NCBI GenBank assembly: GCA_049841315.1 | Contig: JASGDB010000021.1 | Location: 1 to 11,836, forward strand | DNA length: 11,836 bases | From: JASGDB01 sp049841315 | GTDB lineage: Bacteria; Bacteroidota; Bacteroidia; Flavobacteriales; Weeksellaceae | Reading direction: 5' to 3' | Shown here: in pieces, positions 6,653 through 11,836 of the stretch | How positions within the stretch are numbered: the first letter of the stretch is position 1 | How the letters are laid out: every line of letters starts with the position of its first letter | Notes under the pieces: model-generated | Seen by the model: only the letters and a program-made list of their open reading frames with translations | The model's database searches: none | What the model was told of the DNA's origin: nothing | Translations under genes and position numbers: made by a program

Positions 6653-6684
6653 ACGTAGAGACGGATAATTATCCGTCTCTACGT
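6653..6684. repeat. 32-bp perfect palindrome after fadA
   Basis: Arms ACGTAGAGACGGATAA and TTATCCGTCTCTACGT meet without spacing. It begins 3 bp after the thiolase stop. It lacks a T-tract, so a role as a classical terminator is doubtful, although it could act as a transcript 3' hairpin. GTAGAGACG...CGTCTCTAC palindromes are dispersed repeats in several bacterial groups (general knowledge). Its left arm recurs as a direct repeat at 6820-6836 (GTAGAAACGGATAATTA, one mismatch). Confidence 0.8.
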
Positions 6685-6785
6685 TTGGGAATAATTTATT
6701 TTTTGACAGAAGCAGCAATTATTTGCGGACTTGTCTACATTGAACTTAAAGTTGCGACAGAGATTACAAAAAAGTAAAAACTGAA

Positions 6786-6836
6786 AACCTTGTCAAGGTT
6801 CAAAACCTTGACAAGGTTGGTAGAAACGGATAATTA
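6786..6836. repeat. Double CCTTGWCAAGG palindrome plus partial GTAGARACGG repeat
   Basis: AACCTTGTCAAGGTT (6786-6800) and AACCTTGACAAGGTT (6804-6818) are each palindromic around one base and are exact reverse complements of each other, 3 bp apart. They can fold as two small hairpins or one long one. GTAGAAACGGATAATTA (6820-6836) follows directly, a one-mismatch copy of 6655-6671. The block ends 15 bp before the RhuM start. The rest of the 202-bp gap (6685-6785) has no recognisable gene beyond a 25-codon open stretch from TTG 6703. Confidence 0.75.
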
Positions 6837-6851
6837 ATTATCAAACAAATT

Positions 6852-7835
6852 ATGAACAGCGAAATTCTACTATACCAAAATCAGCAGGGAAACATCAAAA
6901 TAGATGTCCGCTTGGAAGAAGAAACGGTTTGGCTTACGCAATCTCAGATATGCGAACTGTTTCAAAAATCGAAAGCCACTATCAGCGAACATATTAAAAA
7001 TGTGTTTGAGGAAGGAGAATTAAATGAAAATTCAGTTGTTCGGAAATTCCGAACAACTGCAAATGACGGCAAAAATTATGAAACAAATTATTACAACCTC
7101 GATGTCATTATTTCCGTTGGTTATCGTGTGAAATCCGTGCAGGGAACGCAATTTAGAATTTGGGCAACACAACGGCTTCGGGAATATATCGTAAAAGGTT
7201 TTGCCTTGAATGACGACCGTTTCAAAACAGGCAATTCGATGAATTATTTTACCGAATTGCAGGAACGCATTCGTGAAATCCGTTTGTCGGAGCGGTTTTT
7301 TTATCAGAAAATCAAAGATATTTATACCACAAGTATCGATTACAATCCGAAAGATGAAAAAACCCAATTATTTTTCAAAACCGTTCAGAACAAATTGCTT
7401 TGGGCAATCAGCAGTCAGACAGCTTCGGAACTGGTTTATCGCAGAGCAGATGCCAATTTGCCTTTGGTCGGAATGCAATCTTTTGACAAAAATAATACAG
7501 CAATAAAAAAATCCGATGTAAGCATTGCAAAAAATTATCTGAACGAAGACGAAATGCGTTTGCTCGGGCTTTTGGTGGAACAATATCTCGCTTTTGCCGA
7601 AACAATGGCACAACAGCAAACTCCGATGTATATGAAAGACTGGATACAGCGGTTAGATGCCATTTTGCAGTTGAACGGTCGGGAATTGCTCACTCACGCC
7701 GGAAAAATAAGCCACGAAATGGCAGTAGAAAAATCAGAAAAAGAATTGGAAAAATACCAGATTACACAAAAAGCAATTGAAAAAGAGCAGAGTTTGAAGG
7801 AACTGGAACAGGATATTGAGAAACTGAAAAAGTAA
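6852..7835 (+). CDS. Virulence RhuM-family protein
   Basis: This 327-aa protein has the full-length RhuM architecture (Salmonella SPI-3 RhuM family). Its biochemical function is not established. An N-terminal helix-turn-helix-like segment (about 26-53, VWLTQSQICELFQKSKATIS...) suggests DNA binding. The family hallmark YYNLDVIISVGYRVKS (80-95) and GTQFRIWATQRLREYIVKGF (98-117) follows. A helical middle region (130-285) leads into a charged coiled-coil-like tail (about 293-327, EKELEKYQ...KELEQDIEKLKK). No signal peptide or membrane segment is seen. It is the first gene of a four-gene cassette, 15 bp before the next gene. RhuM genes are often found in accessory regions near restriction systems or mobile DNA. 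Here repeats lie immediately upstream. A role in virulence should not be assumed from the name. Confidence 0.9.
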   Translation: MNSEILLYQNQQGNIKIDVRLEEETVWLTQSQICELFQKSKATISEHIKNVFEEGELNENSVVRKFRTTANDGKNYETNYYNLDVIISVGYRVKSVQGTQFRIWATQRLREYIVKGFALNDDRFKTGNSMNYFTELQERIREIRLSERFFYQKIKDIYTTSIDYNPKDEKTQLFFKTVQNKLLWAISSQTASELVYRRADANLPLVGMQSFDKNNTAIKKSDVSIAKNYLNEDEMRLLGLLVEQYLAFAETMAQQQTPMYMKDWIQRLDAILQLNGRELLTHAGKISHEMAVEKSEKELEKYQITQKAIEKEQSLKELEQDIEKLKK

Positions 7836-7850
7836 AGAAAAACAACGATA

Positions 7851-8534
7851 ATGAAAGTTTTAATCATCGTTACAAGCGTTTCGGCGTATGAAAACAAGAA
7901 TCTGAAAACAGGTTTATGGCTGAGCGAATTGACGCACCTTTATCATCTTGCCAAAGAACAAGGTTATGAAGTAACAATCGCAAGTCCGAAAGGCGGAAAT
8001 ACACCGATTGACCCTGAAAGTCTGAAACCAATGGTTTTGGATAAAATAACCAAAGAATATTGGGAAAACAGTTCGTTCAAAGATTTGCTGAAACATACGA
8101 AAAGTTTAAATGAAGTTGCAGGACAGCAGTTCGATTGTGTGTATTTGGCAGGCGGACACGGAACGATGTATGATTTTCCGAATGATGAAACTTTGCAGAA
8201 CATTATCAGAGAACATTACGAAAACAAAAAAATCGTTTCGGCGGTTTGTCACGGAGTCGGCGGATTGCTGAACGTCAAATTATCAAACGGAGAATATTTA
8301 ATTAAAGATAAAACAGTTACAGGTTTTAACTGGTTTGAAGAAACTTTAGCAAGACGAAAAAAGGAAGTTCCGTTCAACCTCGAAGCCGAACTGAAAAAAA
8401 GAACTTCAAAATATCGGAAAGCATTGATACCTATGACTTCAAAAGTCGTAGTGGACGAAAATTTAATTACAGGGCAAAATCCTTTCAGTTCAAAAGAAAT
8501 TGCGAAAGTGGTAATGGAACAACTTGGAAAATAA
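7851..8534 (+). CDS. DJ-1/PfpI-family protein, Hsp31-like (type 1 glutamine amidotransferase-like domain)
   Basis: This 227-aa cytoplasmic protein belongs to the DJ-1/PfpI superfamily. Its members include glutathione-independent glyoxalase (Hsp31/HchA-like) and stress chaperones. The nucleophile elbow AVCHG has Cys133-His134. Conserved Glu26 lies in TGLWLSELTH (20-29), and the oxyanion-type motif AGGHGTMYDF (100-109) with Asp108 is present. N-terminal strands VLIIVTSV and YEVTIASPKGG fit the flavodoxin-like core. Length (~225) matches the Hsp31-like class, not the ~170-aa PfpI class. It is probably co-transcribed with RhuM upstream (15 bp) and SRPBCC downstream (18 bp). A detoxification or stress role such as methylglyoxal removal is inference from the family. 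Confidence 0.9.
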   Translation: MKVLIIVTSVSAYENKNLKTGLWLSELTHLYHLAKEQGYEVTIASPKGGNTPIDPESLKPMVLDKITKEYWENSSFKDLLKHTKSLNEVAGQQFDCVYLAGGHGTMYDFPNDETLQNIIREHYENKKIVSAVCHGVGGLLNVKLSNGEYLIKDKTVTGFNWFEETLARRKKEVPFNLEAELKKRTSKYRKALIPMTSKVVVDENLITGQNPFSSKEIAKVVMEQLGK

Positions 8535-8552
8535 TCTATTAATCCAAAAAAT

Positions 8553-9050
8553 ATGAGTCAAAACGAAATTTTTGAAATTAGCCACACATTCAGAACCGAT
8601 ATAAAAACCGCTTTTGAAATGTGGACAAATCCCGACCGTTTTGCAAGTTGGTTAGGTCCGGACGGAGCAGAAATGACATTTCTGACTGCAAATGTTGTGG
8701 AAAACGGAACTTCTCTTTGGACAATGACAACCAATGACGGAATGACAAAATTCGGGCAAATCAATTTCAAAACTATCAAACCGAATCATCTTTTAGTTTA
8801 TATTCAAAATTTTTGTGATAAAGACGGTAATTTCATCAAAGCACCGTTTTCAGACACTTATCCCGATTATTTACTGACAACGATAAATTTTTCGGAAGAA
8901 GAAAACGCAACAAAAGTAAACGTAAAATGGGAAATTTTTGGAAATGCAACAGCAGAAGAAAAACAAACTTTCGCAGAAATGAAAGAGATAATGAAAATCG
9001 GCTGGACGGCTTCATTTCAAAAACTGGATACATTACTTCTTAAAATATAA
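8553..9050 (+). CDS. SRPBCC / AHSA1 domain protein
   Basis: This 165-aa single-domain START/Bet v1-like protein of the AHSA1 type (COG3832) has a fold that forms a hydrophobic pocket. The N-terminal strand EISHTFRTDIKTAFEMWTNP is followed by the typical WTNPDRFASWLGP (24-36). Alternating strands include VYIQNFCDKDGNF and YLLTTINFSEEENATKVNVKWEI, and a long C-terminal helix (about 135-160) carries GWTASFQKLDTLL. There is no signal peptide. The ligand is unknown, and family members bind varied lipids or small molecules. It lies 18 bp after the Hsp31-like gene and 8 bp before the DUF2200 gene. This spacing supports one transcript. Confidence 0.87.
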   Translation: MSQNEIFEISHTFRTDIKTAFEMWTNPDRFASWLGPDGAEMTFLTANVVENGTSLWTMTTNDGMTKFGQINFKTIKPNHLLVYIQNFCDKDGNFIKAPFSDTYPDYLLTTINFSEEENATKVNVKWEIFGNATAEEKQTFAEMKEIMKIGWTASFQKLDTLLLKI

Positions 9051-9058
9051 AAAAAACA

Positions 9059-9421
9059 ATGAAAGAAACCGAAAAACATAATGAACGTATTGCGAAAATG
9101 ACATTTGCTTCCGTTTATCCGCATTATGTAACAAAAGTGCAGACGAAAGGCAGAACCATTGAAGAATTACACGAAGTTATTGAGTGGCTGACAGGCTTTG
9201 ACAACAAGAAATTGCAGGAACTCATTGATGAAAAAGTTACGTTTGAAACATTTTTTGAAAGAGCAAAGTTAAACCCAAATGCAAAATTGATAACAGGCGT
9301 AATTTGCGGTTACAGAATTGAAGAAATTGAAAATCCTTTGACAAAACAGGCAAGATATTTAGACAAATTAATAGACGAATTGGCAAAAGGCAAAAAAATG
9401 GAGAAAATTTTAAGACAATAA
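9059..9421 (+). CDS. DUF2200 family protein
   Basis: This 120-aa protein of unknown function covers the whole DUF2200 family. Recognisable conserved blocks are RIAKMTFASVYPHYVTKV (10-27), GRTIEELHEVIEWLTGF (31-47) and LNPNAKLITGVICGYRIEEI (71-90). The C-terminal ENPLTKQARYLDKLIDELAKGKKMEKIL (91-118) follows. It is mostly helical, with no membrane segment and one cysteine (Cys83). It is the last gene of the RhuM cassette. An inverted repeat begins 4 bp after its stop and could mark the transcript end. Confidence 0.88.
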   Translation: MKETEKHNERIAKMTFASVYPHYVTKVQTKGRTIEELHEVIEWLTGFDNKKLQELIDEKVTFETFFERAKLNPNAKLITGVICGYRIEEIENPLTKQARYLDKLIDELAKGKKMEKILRQ

Positions 9422-9425
9422 AATA

Positions 9426-9497
9426 AACCACGAAAAACACCAAAATCACGAAAAATTTCAACACATTATTTTTGTGTATTTCGTGCCTTTCGTGGTT
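9426..9497. repeat. Imperfect inverted repeat with CACGAAA motifs after the RhuM cassette
   Basis: AACCACGAAA (9426-9435) is an exact inverted copy of TTTCGTGGTT (9488-9497). Further inside, ACACCAAAATCACGAAAAAT faces the complement of GTGTATTTCGTGCC, so the CACGAAA motif recurs in both arms. The element can fold into one ~70-base imperfect hairpin. A TATTTTTG sequence (9467-9474) in its centre fits the TAnnTTTG promoter box, but no -33 element is seen. It may serve as a 3' structure for the DUF2200 gene. Confidence 0.65.
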
Positions 9498-9548
9498 AAA
9501 AAATGAATATCCTAAACCATTTAAGAATTAAAAAACTTTGTATTTTTT

Positions 9549-9636
9549 GCTGAGTGAAACGCCTTTGCGAACTTAAAAACAATTAGTTGCTTTAAAATTT
9601 TTTGCGAACCTTGCGTTTAAAGTGATTTTAAGCAAC
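9549..9636. repeat. Second, shortened copy of the CTTTGCGAAC repeat family upstream of fadE
   Basis: GCTGAGTGAAACGCCTTTGC (9549-9568) continuing GAAC matches 2131-2154 with one difference in 24 bases. TTTTGCGAACCTTGCGTTT (about 9599-9617) matches the right end of the 2012-2205 element. An additional inverted pair, GTTGCTTTAAAA (9586-9597) and TTTTAAGCAAC (9626-9636), encloses that end. Only the right half of the family is present. The gap up to fadE at 9685 otherwise contains only A-rich leader DNA. The stretch 9500-9540 resembles decayed intergenic repeat. Confidence 0.65.
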
Positions 9637-9684
9637 AAAACGGACAATCATATAAAAAAAGACAACAAAATAAAACAAAAAAAT

Positions 9685-11460
9685 ATGGCAAATTTAATCG
9701 GTGGAGAATTTCTCATTAAAGAAACTCCCGCAACAGCAATCTTTACATTGGAAGAACTTTCGGACGAGCAGAAAATGCTCCGCGATTCCATTCGCGAATT
9801 TATCGACAGAGATGTCATTCCTCACAACGAACGTTTTGAGAAAAAAGACTACACCCTCACCGAAGAATGTATGAAAAAACTCGGCGAAATGGGCGTTCTC
9901 GGCGTGGCAGTTCCCGAAGAATACGGCGGACTCGGAATGGGATTTGTAAGCACGATGCTCGCATGCGACTGTGCTTCCGGAGCAAACGGCTCATTAGCAA
10001 CCGCTTACGGAGCACACACCGGAATTGGTACGCTTCCTACCCTGCTTTATGGTTCGGAAGAATTGAAACAAAAATATCTTCCCGATTTGGCGGCAGGAAC
10101 AAAATTCGGGGCGTATTGCTTAACAGAACCCGATGCAGGTTCGGACGCAAATTCCGGAAAAACCAGAGCAAAATTGTCCGAAGACGGAAAACATTACATC
10201 ATCAACGGGCAGAAAATGTGGATTTCCAATGCCGGATTTGCCGATACATTCACGCTTTTTGCAAAAATTGACGATGATAAAAACATTACGGGATTCGTCA
10301 TCAACCGAAGCGAACTCGAAGACCCGAATTCCCTCACTTTGGGCGAAGAAGAACACAAACTCGGAATCCGCTCCTCTTCTACCCGACAGGTTTTTTTCAA
10401 TGATATGAAAATTCCTGTGGAAAATATGCTGGGCGAACGCAACAACGGTTTTAAAATCGCCTTGAACGCCCTGAATGTCGGCAGAATAAAACTGGCGGCA
10501 GCCAATCTGGACGGGCAGAGAAGAATTTTAAACCATTCCATTCAATATTCCAATGAAAGAAAACAATTTGGAGTGGCAATTTCCACTTTCGGGGCAATCC
10601 GCAAGAAAATTGCAGAAATGGCAACAGGAGTTTTCGTTTGCGAAGCAGGCTCGTATCGTGCTGCAAAAAACATTGAAGACAAAATTTCCGAACTCGTTTC
10701 CGCAGGAATGAACCATCAGGAAGCCGAACTGAAAGGCGTGGAAGAATTTGCAGTGGAATGTTCCATTCTGAAAGTTTTCGTTTCGGATTTAACGCAGAAT
10801 ACCGCCGATGAAGGAATCCAAATCTACGGAGGAATGGGCTTTTCCGAAGATACACCGATGGAAGCAGCGTGGCGAGATGCAAGAATCGGAAGAATCTACG
10901 AAGGAACGAACGAAATCAACCGTCTTTTATCTGTCGGAATGCTCATCAAACGTGCAATGAAAGGGCAATTAGACCTGCTTTCTCCTGCAATGGCGATTGC
11001 CAAAGAATTGACAGGGATTCCAAGTTTTGAAACACCCGATTATTCCGAATATATGAGCGAAGAAAAAGCCATTCTCGCCAACCTGAAAAAAGTATTTTTA
11101 ATGGTTTCCGGAGCGGCACTTCAAAAATATATGACAGAAATCGAAAAACAGCAGCATTTATTATTAAACGCTTCCGAAATCCTGAACCAAATCTATATGG
11201 CGGAATCTGCGATTTTAAGAGCAGAAAAACATTTCGCTCCCGATTCCGTAGAAGCAGCAATGGCTCGGTTGAATTTGTATAAAGCAGTTGAAAAAATCAT
11301 CACGGCAGCCAAAGAAGGCATTGTTTCTTTCGCAGAAGGCGACGAGCAGAGAATGATGCTTTCCGGACTACGCAGATTCACGAAATATACCAATACGCCG
11401 AATGTGGTGGAACTGACGGAGAAAGTGGCGGGGTATTTTATTGAGAGGGGAAGTTATTAA
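9685..11460 (+). CDS. fadE: Acyl-CoA dehydrogenase (FadE type, long form)
   Basis: This 591-aa FAD enzyme oxidises acyl-CoA to trans-2-enoyl-CoA and passes electrons to electron-transfer flavoprotein. The N-terminal helical domain covers about 20-140 and includes VAVPEEYGGLGMG (74-86). The FAD/substrate motif CLTEPDAGSDANSG is at 145-158, with WISNAG at 179-184. A middle beta domain extends to about 255, and the C-terminal helical domain contains the signature QIYGGMGFSEDTPMEAAWRDAR (379-400). The catalytic base is Glu406 in YEGTNEI (405-411). A ~160-residue extension beyond the usual ~380-aa core makes it like the VLCAD/ACAD9-type long acyl-CoA dehydrogenases. The frame extends to a GTG at 9622, but that start would encode lysine-rich leader DNA overlapping a repeat. 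MANLIGGEFLIKETPA from ATG 9685 is the natural start. It completes the fadN-A-E set and is followed by a terminator. Confidence 0.94.
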   Translation: MANLIGGEFLIKETPATAIFTLEELSDEQKMLRDSIREFIDRDVIPHNERFEKKDYTLTEECMKKLGEMGVLGVAVPEEYGGLGMGFVSTMLACDCASGANGSLATAYGAHTGIGTLPTLLYGSEELKQKYLPDLAAGTKFGAYCLTEPDAGSDANSGKTRAKLSEDGKHYIINGQKMWISNAGFADTFTLFAKIDDDKNITGFVINRSELEDPNSLTLGEEEHKLGIRSSSTRQVFFNDMKIPVENMLGERNNGFKIALNALNVGRIKLAAANLDGQRRILNHSIQYSNERKQFGVAISTFGAIRKKIAEMATGVFVCEAGSYRAAKNIEDKISELVSAGMNHQEAELKGVEEFAVECSILKVFVSDLTQNTADEGIQIYGGMGFSEDTPMEAAWRDARIGRIYEGTNEINRLLSVGMLIKRAMKGQLDLLSPAMAIAKELTGIPSFETPDYSEYMSEEKAILANLKKVFLMVSGAALQKYMTEIEKQQHLLLNASEILNQIYMAESAILRAEKHFAPDSVEAAMARLNLYKAVEKIITAAKEGIVSFAEGDEQRMMLSGLRRFTKYTNTPNVVELTEKVAGYFIERGSY

Positions 11461-11490
11461 ACGAGTTGCGAGATTCGTGGTTCGAGATAA

Positions 11491-11520
11491 AAACACTCCG
11501 AAAATTCGGGGTGTTTTTTT
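11491..11520. terminator. Rho-independent terminator after fadE
   Basis: The stem AAACACTCCGAA / TTCGGGGTGTTT (11491-11502 and 11505-11516) has one G-U pair and is followed by a T-run to 11520. It lies about 30 bp after the fadE stop. A-rich DNA on its left side means it could also end the convergent minus-strand gene, whose stop codon is only 3 bp away. The stretch 11461-11490 has a GTTGCGAGATTCGTGGTTCG motif of unknown meaning. Confidence 0.88.
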
Positions 11521-11522
11521 AC

Positions 11523-11792
11523 TTACAAATTAAAATTCTTAATGATTTCCGTATGATTATTGGTAATGAATTTCACAAAATACACATTCTGAATCTGTGA
11601 AAAGAAAATATACCAACTCGTATGATTATTGGCAAAATAAATCAGATATTTTTCTCCGTAATGTGCTAATTCTTCGGGAGTATCTTTGGCGGGATAAATT
11701 GTGATTTTTTGCTCTACAAAATCGTAAATTTTGTTTACGTACTTTTGAGCATCTTCTATGAATCCCAGGTCATACGCATTAAAAACATACAT
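11523..11792 (-). CDS. Small hypothetical protein, possibly RelE/ParE-like
   Basis: This 89-aa gene is convergent with fadE. It has an N-terminal helical stretch (about 10-30, GFIEDAQKYVNKIYDFVEQKI), a short linker and a helix-like TPEELAHYGEKYL. Aromatic beta strands follow (SWYIFF at 59-64, NVYFVKFITNNH at 69-80). Helix-loop followed by terminal strands with a late histidine resembles the compact RelE/ParE toxin plan, but no diagnostic residues are seen and the protein may be unrelated. It ends close to the shared terminator. The frame is closed by a TGA eight codons before the ATG, so the protein is probably complete. No antitoxin gene is visible before the window ends (11793-11836 is only AT-rich upstream DNA). 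The coding call is moderately sure, the family call weak. Confidence 0.6.
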   Translation of the reverse strand: MYVFNAYDLGFIEDAQKYVNKIYDFVEQKITIYPAKDTPEELAHYGEKYLIYFANNHTSWYIFFSQIQNVYFVKFITNNHTEIIKNFNL

Positions 11793-11836
11793 ATGCTTAG
11801 TGTAAATGGCTAAAAATCAATTGTTTTATTTTAAAC

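Noticed and set aside
6653..6684. Rho-independent terminator for fadA
   Set aside because: The palindrome is perfect but is not followed by a T-tract. It was kept as a repeat only.
9622..9684. GTG start for the acyl-CoA dehydrogenase
   Set aside because: The added 21 residues are lysine/asparagine-rich leader DNA overlapping a repeat.
9955..9970. GCATGC-containing sequence inside fadE as a MarR site
   Set aside because: It is intragenic, lacks the TATTAT arms, and is expected by chance.

Overview
The window looks like a chromosomal segment of a flavobacterium, most likely the Chryseobacterium/Kaistella group (family Weeksellaceae). The reasons are the low-GC, A-rich intergenic DNA, starts without clear Shine-Dalgarno sequences, a TAnnTTTG-type promoter -7 box, and Bacteroidetes-type protein families. 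The genus is inferred from style only.

Layout. Bases 1-410 are a tandem array of six ~69-bp units, each with two small GAA-loop hairpins. The array is cut by the window edge. It is followed by an iron/haem/cobalamin-type ABC ATPase (456-1379). Next is a MarR-family regulator (1547-2002), preceded by two near-identical palindromes that look like its operators. Then comes a fatty-acid beta-oxidation set on the same strand: a FadN-type 3-hydroxyacyl-CoA dehydrogenase/enoyl-CoA hydratase fusion (2244-4649), a thiolase (5468-6649) and a FadE-type acyl-CoA dehydrogenase (9685-11460). A strong hairpin terminator (11491-11520) follows, then a small unidentified gene on the opposite strand (11523-11792).

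The fad set is interrupted twice. Between fadN and fadA sits a REP-associated tyrosine transposase (RAYT, 4742-5209) embedded in seven short palindromes, most of them GTA-loop REP-like elements in both orientations. Between fadA and fadE lies a tight four-gene cassette: a RhuM-family protein, an Hsp31/PfpI-like protein, an SRPBCC/AHSA1 protein and a DUF2200 protein. The cassette is bounded on both sides by palindromic intergenic repeats. A further repeat family (CTTTGCGAAC / TTGCGTT motifs) lies directly upstream of both fadN and fadE.

How the genes work together. FadE, FadN and FadA supply all four chemical steps of beta-oxidation: acyl-CoA to enoyl-CoA, hydration, 3-OH oxidation and thiolysis. 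The MarR protein is the natural candidate regulator, probably acyl-CoA responsive by analogy. The same fadN-fadA-fadE gene order is known in Bacillus subtilis (yusL-yusK-yusJ). The most interesting features are the six-copy hairpin array with a higher-order 3+3 structure, its resemblance to the RAYT-linked REPs 4 kb away, the MarR operator pair placed over a promoter, and the four-gene RhuM cassette inside a catabolic operon.
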